Shown here: in pieces, positions 27,338 to 38,000 of the stretch | Layout of the letters: each line of letters begins with the position of its first letter | How positions within the stretch are numbered: the first letter of the stretch is position 1 | Assembly (NCBI RefSeq): GCF_040954835.1 | Contig: NC_090696.1 | Span: 70,307,722-70,371,721 of the forward strand | Length of the DNA stretch: 64,000 nucleotides | DNA from: Lepisosteus oculatus | Lineage: Eukaryota > Chordata > Actinopteri > Semionotiformes > Lepisosteidae | Direction of reading: 5' to 3' | Position numbers and translations under genes: made by a program | Notes under the pieces: model-generated | What the model was told of the DNA's origin: nothing | Databases searched by the model: none | The model's input: the letters and a program-made list of their open reading frames with translations, nothing else

Positions 27338-28504
27338 TGCACAAAAATCAGGCAAGTCTTTAGAAATAGTACAAAACGAGCAAATAAAAGTTTGTGCTAT
27401 AACCCCTGTATTTTGTATATATCCGCACTAACCATTCATTATCAGAAGTTGCACAGCAACATTACAGCTGAGTCCCCTCGTTAAATTCTTGTCAGTACCA
27501 CATCATTGTCGTCCATATATACTGTATATATAACCAGCTGTAACTAGTAAACTGTTGACATACAATACAAATAGAAAAATAAATTAAAATATATAAATAT
27601 TTTAACTTCCCAGGATGCCAAATATTCCCAAGAAAGAACAGGAACAGGGGATTGATCCCGGTCGCTTTGTTACTACCGTGAAAAAGAAACAGCCTTCTGG
27701 CGAACAGAGGTTAACTGATACAGCGTGCAGCACCATCGAGCTTCCTCATGTGCTGAAACTTTAAACCCGTCAGACAGGTGGACTACAGCAACACCGCCCA
27801 TTACCGTAATACGACGAAAAACTGGTCATACAAAATATTCATTGAAATTGCTGTTCTTTTAAATGTATAGCTGTTTTGAGACAACGTCCTGAGCTCTAAA
27901 AGTCAACGTGCATCAATATTAATTCAGCATATTTACCGTTTCTTCTTCATCTTTTACTTGGAATCTCATATAATCTTCACATCCTATAGACAACACAGAG
28001 TGCATGGTGGAAGACATGCCAGTTCTTCACAGGGCACATGCAGTACATGCACTGGAAAAATTTAGATCAATAAACTTAACCTGCTTGTTTCTGGAAGATG
28101 GGAGTAAATTAAAATAAAAGCAAACGTGTAATAACAGAAAAAGGACTCACAACTGTATTAATATAGTTCTTTTATTTTTATATTAATTCCCTTATACCAT
28201 CTTGGCAATTTTCCTAGAGTCTAATTTATGAATTTCAAGGATGAATTCATTCGGGGCCTTTAACATTTTGTTTTAAGAATATTCTGTACTCATCATTCTT
28301 CTGTTGACTCAGAATCCTTAGCTTTCTTATTCACTACGTTGCAAACTATTTGTCCATTGTCTACCTTTCTAAAGTTTTAAACCCTAATTTAATACTTAAC
28401 TTAAAAGAGGTATACAACACAATTTACCACGTTATGGTCACACGTTTCCAATGTTATAATGTATTTAATTCTTTAACGAACGGCCGACAAACAGGTTGTA
28501 CAAG
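27338..28504. other. Upstream flank of lurap1l
   Basis: Presumably holds the 5' UTR and promoter of lurap1l, but I see no convincing TATA box or CpG island. The 27.6-27.8 kb part is somewhat richer in CpG than its surroundings. No other gene was seen. Confidence 0.4.
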
Positions 28505-28690
28505 TTGGTTGCGCTGTGGTGATGGCTCCAGCCTCTACCGCCCTGAGCATAACAGGGATGTTGGCCATGACGAAGAGGACGAAGGCCTTATTTAGCTCAG
28601 CCAGCAATATCCCTGTTGAGCAATGCTGGGGGCCCGGGTTTGATCCTGAGGTGAGGGACGAACTGGAGCAGGAGCAACAAGAGCAGAAAC
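28505..28690 (+). repeat. tRNA-like SINE remnant
   Basis: A GC-rich block in AT-rich sequence. TAGCTCAGCCAGCA resembles a tRNA A box and GGGTTTGATCCTGAGG a B box about 45 bases later, preceded by an unrelated GC-rich segment. The arms do not fold as a clean cloverleaf by eye, so it is treated as a tRNA-derived repeat rather than a tRNA gene. Confidence 0.4.
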
Positions 28691-29949
28691 TCCAATAACC
28701 CGAGTGCGCTAGAGTACCATTGTTTTGTCATTGTTTGAAAAGTCTTAGTCAATCAGAACATCTCCCAAGTAGGTCCCTTTACAAACAGTTACAAATTGGC
28801 TAAGAAGCAATTATTAGCTTCTTACTAGTTTAAATATATCAATCAATTTCAACTTCTGTGTTCCCTGTCTTAATATATCCCATTTTACAGTATGTGTGAC
28901 AAGTTCAAATCAATCTCCAATTAAACCCCACCACCTTTGTTACATATCTTCTTAACCTCATTATACACTTAGCACCTTTGGCTGAATAAGGTGGTCAATT
29001 AGCATTTAATTAAAAAAAACTAAAAAAAGCTTTTTTTTCTGTCTTATTTGTATCTATTGAGCTTATTGTTGGTATTGTGGGACATCTACTCACCACCTGG
29101 TGGCTTAAAATATAATGCAATTATACCACTGCGCAATTTGTGCAACACATAACAGGTTAACCATGATCCTTGCTTTGTTGTTCATTTTAAAGTAAGAAAT
29201 TAATGTATGCATATAATTATATTTAGATACTGTATAAATAGTGTATCTTATATTTAATACTTTATTTTAAGAAAGGTAAATGACTCACAAATACCTGAAC
29301 ACACACATCTTTCATCTTGCAGTAAGTCAGCAGTACACATTATATTTCACAGAAAACTAATAACACACAATTTGCCACTTACTTAATTGAACTTCTTAGG
29401 TACAGGTGCTAAGTATGTTGCCATTAATCAAAATAAACAGAAATAAACAGAAAATTGTGATAGGTAAAATTATCTTTAGGGTTAAATTAAAATAATACTG
29501 TACAGTTTACTAACACAGGACTTTTCTGTCTGGTTTCTGATTATCGATCTTTTCATTACGTTTGTGTCCTGTAGACTAGGAAGAATGTTTCTTTTTAATT
29601 TACCAAATAGCAATATTGTTGAAACAAGTTTCCAAATAAAACAATAAAAGCCTATAGAGAGTGGTAACACATTAGTGTTTGACACAGAAATTACACAGTT
29701 TTCGTAAAAATAAAATCAGAACATGAGACACAAATATGCCTGTGTCCTTTAGCTTGGCCATGTGTACACAACGTAAATATACTTTACATACAAACTATCT
29801 CTAGAGAAAATACATTTTTTATTTACAAGCCAGTAACAATGTTACCTTCATAAGTTCTGCCTTTCAAGCTTACATCATCTTACATAATTTCCATAAAAAA
29901 GCAATTTATTGCCAAATTGCTAAACAATATATTAATAATTAATACAGTA
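28691..29949. other. AT-rich intergenic
   Basis: No gene or named repeat recognised. Confidence 0.45.
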
Positions 29950-30525
29950 ATAATTGCTTACACTTATATAGCACTTTTCTGAACACTCCACCCAAAGCGC
30001 TTTACAGATAATGGGGACTCCCCACCACCACCAATGTGCAGCATCCACCTGGATGATGTGACAGCAGCCATGGTGCGCCAGAACGCTCCCCACACCATCA
30101 GCTATCAGTGGGGAGGAGAACAGAGTAATGAAGCCAATTCATAGATGGGGATTATTAGGAGGCCATGATTGGTAAGGGAAAATGGGAAATTTGGCCAGGA
30201 CACCAGGGTTACACCCCTACACTTTTTGAGGAACACCGTGGGATTTTAAATGACCACAGGCTGTCAGGACTTCAGTTTTACATCTCATCTGAAGGACAGC
30301 ACCTTTTTATAGTATAGTGTCCCCATCACTATTGGGGACCATTGGGACTCACACAGCCTGTAGAGTGAGCGCCCCCTGCTAGCCCCCTTAACACCTCTTC
30401 CAGCAGCAAACTTCTTCTTTTTCCAGGAGGTCTCCCATCCAGGTACTCACAAGCTTCACACCTGCTTAGTTTCAGTGGGTTGCCAGATGTGAGTTTCAGG
30501 GTGATATAGCTGCTGGCCATATAAT
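29950..30525 (-). repeat. 5S rRNA-derived SINE (SINE3-like), near full length
   Basis: On the minus strand the head (30525 to about 30425) is a diverged 5S rRNA: plus-strand GGAGGTCTCCCATCCAGGTA, CACCTGCTTAGTTTC and CAGGGTGATATAGCTGCTGGC match reverse-complemented 5S. A long body follows (GCGCCCCCTGCTAGCCCC, GGCCAGGACACCAGGGTTAC, GGGGATTATTAGGAGGCCAT). The tail GCGCTTTGGGTGGAGTG, then AAAAGTGCTATATAAG and an A/T-rich end, is the kind shared with CR1/L2-type LINEs in fish SINEs. It is one of two copies; the other is at 9760-10178. Confidence 0.8.
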
Positions 30526-31889
30526 TATATTATTATAATTATATTAAAATATAATGCGGCCGAAATTACATATATGAAAATAAGAGCACTGCTCTAATTT
30601 TAAATACTTTAGTGGAACAGCATATTAAATTATTTGTATTCTTTTTGAAGTCTTTAGTTATTGTGGAATAGCTGCAGCTTCATGTTATTTGGGTCTATTT
30701 GGGGATTAAGTAGAATTTCTGTGTGTTTTTATGTAATGACACATGACTCACACAATAAGAATTCAAGATATATGAATATCCTTTTGAATTTGTTTTCAAG
30801 ATAACAATGCTCATTTCAAAACACTATAAGACAAGAGATTGAATTTGTCCTTTAAGAGATAAATTGTGGTTTTCATTATAAATTGTAAACTACTGTATAA
30901 TCTTAATATTAACAAATACTCTCTGTAATTTTAAAGTAGCTTAAAGGACAAGAAAATACATTGTGTATCACTACATGATATGTTAAGGAGACAAAACTCC
31001 ATTTAACTCACAAAGAAATAATTGTTTCGTTGTATTTCTTTGTATTTCATTATACTTTTCTACATATTCTGGAACACAAAATACAAACTTTGTTACAGTT
31101 CGCCATATCAAGGCAGCATTTTCCACTAAAGAATGCTTTGTAATTTCACTTTGTGTTTGATGTTATACTTTTACATTATCAAAAGAATAATATAAGTTGC
31201 AGCTCAATGTGCAACTTAACAATCAGATAAGATAAGAACCAAGATGTTTTATCTTTGGAAGTGGTAAATACTACTATTTACACAATATAAATTATTGTTT
31301 TTCAGAATAAAAATATTTTAATTACATGTTCTGTCAGACATTATAATTATAGGTTAAAACCCCAGATGTTGCATCTAACAGTTTGTAAAGATAGACATCT
31401 TTATTGTTGTTTACTTTGTGGATTTGAGAGACTGACTTGGATTGTCTTGAGTAAAATCAAAAAGAATGTTTACCAAGAAAAATGCATGGTTACTATTTTC
31501 TGCCTTTTTTAATTTGCTGTTATGTAAATCAACTGGCTGAGCCGAACAGAAATGTAATTTAGGCAATTTCTAAACATTTTGGGATATTTGTGTAAATGGG
31601 GTTATATTTCATTCTCACATTCACCTTTCAGAAGAGTTTAAGTGTCAAAAAATGTTGTTTTAATGAATGTTTGGAGCTAGAAGGCTTACAGGATGCAGAT
31701 TAATTATTTATAGCATCCTAGTGAAGTCCAATGTTAAATAGAGCAGCTCTTACCTCTCACAGTTATTAAAGGAATTAGTGAGGAGAGGCTGCCCTCTAGT
31801 GTAATAATGTAAAAGTCCTGATTATTTGCATTGATGAAGAAAGTCCAAGTCATTATTCTGACTTGTGTGTGTCTGTGTGTGTTTTTTTG
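30526..31889. other. AT-rich intergenic
   Basis: No gene recognised. It begins with an AT palindromic stretch (ATATAATTATATTATTATAA) next to the SINE head and has a short TG-rich run near 31864-31882. Confidence 0.45.
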
Positions 31890-32473
31890 TTATGTTCCAC
31901 ACTGCTGACCTTTGATTGTTCTCCCTTCCCCATTGGTCCACCATTACACCACTGTTCTGTATGACATCATCATCAATCAGCCTCTCAGCCAATCAGACTG
32001 CATCTTATTCAGTATATAACATGGAGGTTCTCAGAAAGGAGAGGCCCTTTTGTTTGACTTTGGTCCTGTTTTGATTTGGTTATTGCTTTGTTTTGCTTTA
32101 GCTCTGGCTTTGTTGTTTTGTTGGTTTCTGTTCATTTCTTTGTACTTTTGTTTGTTTGTTTGTGTTTATCCTTGTTTTGCTATTACCTTGCCCTAATGTG
32201 TTATATGTTCAACCTTTGTGTTCTTTTGTACTCTGTTCCTGTTGATTACTCTCGTTTTCCCTTATTTGTATTCCTAGTTCACTTGTTTTTGTGTGAACTT
32301 TTTTTGTTTCTTTTCTTTTCTTTGGCATCATTCTAGTTCCTTACCCTTGTGTGTTATCGTGTCTTGCCAGTCACTTGTTCAGCTTAAAATCACTTTTTCA
32401 CCCATCTTTATCCTAGTCCTAGTTCGTTACCAGAACCCACCTGCTTCCAAAAGAATGATCCTAAATGTTACAC
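31890..32473 (+). repeat. Putative non-autonomous element with TGTTATG/TGTTACA ends
   Basis: Begins TGTTATGTTCC, contains CATTGGTCC, two CCAAT-type boxes (CATCATCAATCAGC, GCCAATCAGAC) and TATATAAC about 120 bases in, then a very T-rich plus strand, and ends near CTAAATGTTACACC. The promoter-like head and ends parallel the block at 1337-1893. The open frames inside (86 and 64 codons) are low-complexity F/L/C strings and are not considered genes. Confidence 0.45.
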
Positions 32474-32879
32474 CCCTTTACCCCTAGACACTTGGTCGTA
32501 ACTATCATACATACTCTCTATATATAAAGAAGTACAGTACCTCCAATTTGTAGTCTTGTATGTCCTACTTTTAGTTGCAAATACACTTCCTCCCTCACTT
32601 TGCCTCCAGGCCTTACTTCATTACTGAGCTTGAAACAGTATATTGACAATAATCTAAGTCAAGATTCTCTCTTATAACCCCTTCTTTTCAAAGACGCCTT
32701 CAGCCTGTTTTGTAGCTGTGTTTTAGGTTGAACACAATTTATTTTGTTGCTGTGTTTTTGAAGTATTTTAGAAGAGTTGCAAGAAGATACAGTAATTATA
32801 TAAGAAGCATAGTTGATTAATCAAATATATTTAGGGTTTGTGTATTATTGGTATAGATATTAATTAGCTTATTATCCTA
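32474..32879. other. Intergenic, nothing recognised
   Basis: No gene or repeat identified. TACAGTA words occur at about 32535 and 32789. Confidence 0.4.
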
Positions 32880-34140
32880 AAACAATGATAAAGTCAATAC
32901 TTGATGGAAGCACCTCTGACAGAAGTTACTGCTGGTAGTATTTTTGCATAGTTCTCTACGAGCTTTGCACTGCAAGATGGTGGAATTTTGTTCATTCTTC
33001 CAGCAAGATTACTCAATATCTGACAGGTTCCTTGGGGACAGTGGATGGATTGCAACTGTCAAACCTCACTATAGAATTACTGATGCTTTCAAGTCAAGAG
33101 CATGACTGCAACACTCAAGGACATTCACTCTCTTCTTTGAAGACCAATTCAGTGTGTTTTTGGCCTTGTGCTTCAGGTACTTTTCCTGTCTGCTGAAATT
33201 TGATTTTGCAACCCTGTTTTATATTCTCGTGAGAGTCAAGTAGGTTTTCCTGTAGGATTAGACTGTACTTTGTACCACCATTTTTAGCTCACTCCTGACA
33301 AGCTTCCTAGTGCCTGTCATAGCCCCAATCAAACTTAAACCCTTCTAAACAGCTTTGCAGTATACTGTATCTAATATGATATTTAAGATTCGTTTTTTAT
33401 TTTATGCCACTCATTCATATAGACCAGCTTTTTGTAAGGTTTAGGATATTGTTGGTAAATGAACAGTGAATCCCATCTCTCACATGGATCTTTGAAGATT
33501 TTTTTAAGTCACTGTTGGCTTCACAATATCATCCTAACCAGTTTTCTGCTTGTCTGACTCCTCAGGGAAAGGTGGCATAATCTAGGTTGTGCCTGGGTGG
33601 TATGATGCATACTCCACTTCTTAATATTGGATTTCACTGCACTCAAAGGGATAAGGAACATTCTCCTGATCCGTGCCTCAGGACTACTTTATACTTGACT
33701 GGTTTTGATTGCTCCTTGGCCTTCATGTTGAATCTGTCATATTGTTGTGTGAGTTGTGATTTGAGTTTTAAACTATTCTGACCAAACGTCCAGAGATAAA
33801 CACATTCATTTTAAAGTTAACTTAAAATACTTTGATTACACATACAGACCATTACACTAATTTTGTGCCTTTCAGACTATTTCTCCCCCAAAGTGATTTA
33901 GGATTGCATTACCAAAAGGGTTGAGTAGCTAGGTAATTATGAGTTTTTTAAATTTCTTTAGAAATCAAACTTATTTAGGTACTATTAGCATTTTGTAGTA
34001 GAGGTTGGAGTAGACTGTGTGGATTCTAAACATTCTGTATAGCCCTATTTAAACATGTCAATATTTCAAGCTCAGACAGCAACAAGATGTGGAAACTTTG
34101 CCTTAGGGGAAAGGGCAGTGAATACTTTTGCAAGGCACTG
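32880..34140 (-). pseudogene. Old Tc1-like transposon relic
   Basis: The right end reads GAATACTTTTGCAAGGCACTG followed by TA, matching the terminal inverted-repeat style of the young copy (CTTTCGCAAGGCACTG|TA). Upstream, plus-strand blocks such as GGAAGCACCTCTGACAGAAG, CTCAAGGACATTCACTCT and CTTGGCCTTCATGTTGAATC are eroded versions of reverse-complemented Tc1 transposase coding sequence, so the gene ran on the minus strand. No usable frame survives. The left end is not clear and the start coordinate is approximate. Confidence 0.65.
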
Positions 34141-34805
34141 TATTTACAAGCAGGCCCTTCTGAAAAATGTGTACTAAATACCAATAATGTCTTATCCTAG
34201 ACTGAACTATTCTCATTGACTAAATTCTTAACAAATAGCTTAAGATTTCTTAGCTGGAAGTGTAAGCTTTTCACATTTGTGAAAACTAGAGTGTGTTGTA
34301 TACATCTATTACTTCTGAGTATTGAGAAATTTTAGTTTTAAAAGTTTTTTTTAATAAGAAACAATAGGTTTGCACTCCCTGAAAGAATATCAAAAGATAT
34401 ACACATATTTAACCCTTACATTAAAGAAGGAATTGCTGCAGTAGAAATGTTTTAATTTGTCATTTGAGATACATGTCACTTCAGGTACAGTATAAATCGA
34501 GTTTACTACAAAACTCAATAATAAAAAATGTATTAAAAAAGAACAGACAAATCTTAATGGAGGATGTTTGGAGGTTCAATTTTAATTTTGGTCATTACAC
34601 CTTTGATTAGTGATATTGCTATGTATGGACCACCTGTTTTTTCATCTTACCAAGAAAGTCACACGTACATGTTTTTTTTTTCTTTAAGGAGTGAAAAACT
34701 ACTTCCATGTTACCATAGAGATAGGTCTGGAAAAAAAAAAGTTTTTTTTCAAAAGAAAACTTTCAAGCGAATAATTACAAAGCTTACAAGCCTGTTGCTT
34801 GTAAC
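34141..34805 (-). other. Region just 3' of tyrp1
   Basis: Probably contains the tyrp1 3' UTR. Minus-strand ATTAAA words near 34580 and 34451 could serve as poly(A) signals, but none is convincing. No coding signal. Confidence 0.35.
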
Positions 34806-35020
34806 TTAAACTACAGACTGGGTTTTATCTTGGATTCTCTCATGGTCCTCAGAGTAGCGCTGATAGTGCTCTCCGAGCAGTGGCTGCCGAGATTCATTTC
34901 TGCCATGACTATGTGATCTTGCACGAACAGCACAGGTGGTGGCAGCAAAAATGATGGCGACTACAATCAGAGCGGCCACCACTGCAATGGTTATTATCTC
35001 CGTGAGGCTGTAAGGACGAC
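34806..35020 (-). CDS. tyrp1: tyrp1 coding exon 7 (TM helix and tail)
   Basis: Acceptor TTTGTCTGTAG|GTCGTCC. Encodes the TM helix ([20 protein letters not shown]), the dileucine sorting signal ESRQPLL and the C-terminus QSVV, with stop TAA at 34806-34808. Confidence 0.96.
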
Positions 35021-38000
35021 CTACAGACAAAAGAAAAAAAAAAGTGTTATCTTTTCTGAACAGAGCACCAGAGGATTCACTATCCTCTTAACACAATGTT
35101 CATGGAGGTTAGTGTTTCTAGACACTCTGGCTTGGAAGCCTAATAATGCAAAACATGATGATGAATATCAGGATAAGGAAAAAAAGGGTAGCCAAGCCAA
35201 GTAGAACTATGCTTTGAAAAAAAAGATATACTGTAATTATATAATGTACAATGAAATTAAAGACAAAATGCTCAAAATGTACATAATTGTACAAATTAAA
35301 TTAGTGAGTCACACCATTGGAGTATTTGTCTTGTACAATTTACCATGATTCTGGAATCATAAGGGTCTGTTATTATCATGTTTTTTGTCATAACTGTTTA
35401 AATATTGCTTCTTTAGACAACAGAAGCCCAAGTAATAAAATAATCATGCTTACTTGGCCATTGAACCTCATACGAATACCCAAGCTTATCAGGAGCTGCA
35501 GCAAACATTTCAGCATTGGTAACTGGAGGCCAGAATGGGACCATATTATATTGTCTGTTGTGACCAATTGGAGCATTTTCTAAAGGGTAAACTGAAACAT
35601 CTGGAACAAAAAAATAAATACAATCAGGATCTGTGCAACAATCAATAGTCATTTTTCTTACCATGAAAATAAAATATTTACTATATAAACAATAGATTTC
35701 TAGGTTCAATGCTGAAATCAGGAGCTGTATTTTCAATGTACTGAATAAAAACTTTGATATACAGCTTTAGCTTTCCTCTTCTGTCCTTTCACTACCTTTA
35801 TTCTTTTTCTCTTTTTCCTGCTTATCTCTTCCAAATTGCTGGTTTCCTTTATTCTACTCATTTATTTATGTTTCTATATTATTGTTGGATTAACACAGTT
35901 TGTTTCATGGCACGATGATTGTTCACATTTGTTCATTACTGCATATGGTACCATGTATTATTCTTTCTTTTACCTAAAAAGCCAAGAAACAAATTGAACA
36001 TATTTCTGTGCAGACAATATCATACATGGACTAGTTTAAAAAATTAAGAGCAAAATATTGAATATTCCAACAAGTAATGTATTACCAGGGCTATGTCTTC
36101 TCAGCCACTCATCAAATATAGCATCAGTAAATGTGTGCAACAAGATGAATATGGGATCATTTGGTGAAAGATGTGTCTGTCCTCCAGTGCCATTCAAGAA
36201 AAGGTGTGCTAGGTTATGCAAACTGCGTACAATTGGGTCGTATGTTCCAGAAGGTGCGCTATAACCTAGTTGAAACAAAAAGAAAAAATAAAAAAAAGCC
36301 AAATAATTTAGGTACAATAGAGGCATGGCTTACTCGAATAACAACCCTTTACTATAATGTACTAATACATTTAGAGCACAAAATCTCCAAGACGTCAAGC
36401 ATTTTTTAAGATAATCATTTCTACAAAGAAAATGATTTCTTCCTCTTCAAGATTGCTTTTGAAGCATGTGCCATATTATATGGAGTTGATTATGGATGTT
36501 AAGTTACAGGTTAAAAGTTACTTAATTTTTTGCCAGGTACTTTTATGGCACCTTACCTTTACTGTATGACCATTAATACAGCTGGACATTTTATTGAAGC
36601 AATCTAAGTATGTTGCTCAAGTATACAGCGGCAGAACCCCACCCAAGATGTGGGCCCACGGCCTTGCTGGTATGAACACAGAGCCTCAAACACTACTCCA
36701 TGCTTCCATATTATATATTTGTGAATGCAATTAGGACAATTAGGAATTGCTCTACTATAAGACTCACCTTCCACTGTGTTCCTGAAGCTCTCTGATGAAG
36801 TGGAATAGAAGGGTGGAGTGTCAAAGATATTGACTTCTAGACATTGAATGACATCCTGAGGCTCAGGTAGGCGTTGTACCATTGGTCTGGCAACATTCCC
36901 AGCAGGGTTTCTTCTGATTTGACTACTTTCAGTGCCTGTGGAATAGCATACAAGTCCTCCTAAAAACAGAGCTCTTCCAAAAGGCACACAAAGACATACA
37001 AAATAAAACAGATATACATTCCAACAGCTGGGAAAATGCATTTCAGCGTAAAGTAAATTGAAAGTTGTGTACTCAGTACTATAAGAAAACAGTTTAAAAA
37101 CAGTGCTGATAAAATTCTACATGCAAAAATGTATCCCTGATATAGGAAGTATTTAATGTTCATGTAGAGAGCATAAAGAATTACTGATAGCAAGTTTCAT
37201 ATTATTTTTTCAATTTACAGCCAGTAATTTGATTAAAGTGTTAAATTACTTGTGGATGTTCTACTTTCTTTTATTTGTTTCAAATACCATCGGTGTAAAT
37301 GAAATGAACTGTGGCAAAGTTTAATTCCCATTGATCAAAGCAGCCTGCAGGGTTACCTCCTTGGTTCAGCAGCTACTTGTATCAGGATTACATTCTTGGT
37401 TCAGTAACTGTTTGCGGGTCAGACATTCACATTAAACTTTTCTGTCAGGTAGACAATCTAATAAGAGGATTAAACGAACTAAAAAGATTATAGTTAAATC
37501 CTTCTTGTACAACTTTTTTTTTCTAATACAAGAGCTCTACTCACAGATTCCTTTTAGGCTTGAATGATTTCAAAACAGGAAAGGAAAGCAAAAGAGATCC
37601 GATAAATCATTTGGAAACAATCCTTCAATACAAAAGGACGGTACCATCCCAGATATGATGTTATTTGTATCAAAAGAGGGTTTCTTAATGTTAAATTTCT
37701 AAATGGCCAAAAAAGCAAGCACTAAACCTAGACTTCACATCCCACTGCTGAGGAGGTTTAAATGACTAACTATATGTACAGAAATAAAAATAAAAAGTGA
37801 GCTATTTATACACATATATAGTATTTTAAATACTTAACAATGTGTTTTATATTAGCAGTTTAACTAAAGGTTTTTGATTTCAGCCCTGCAGCAGCCTGAC
37901 ATTTACAATAGGCATTACAATTTGATGACAAACATATGGTAAAAAATCATATCAGACCTTTCTAGTACACTATTTGCATTCTAGCAAGTGGGTAATTCAT

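Noticed and set aside
27338-27355. Longer lurap1l N-terminus starting at a TTG (six extra codons)
   Set aside because: Not an ATG, and the family start matches the internal MEES.
28590-28660. Possible tRNA gene from A- and B-box-like words
   Set aside because: No clean cloverleaf or acceptor-stem pairing by eye; more likely a SINE remnant.
32076-32487. Hydrophobic open frames rich in F, L and C
   Set aside because: Produced by a T-rich plus strand inside a repeat element; low complexity.
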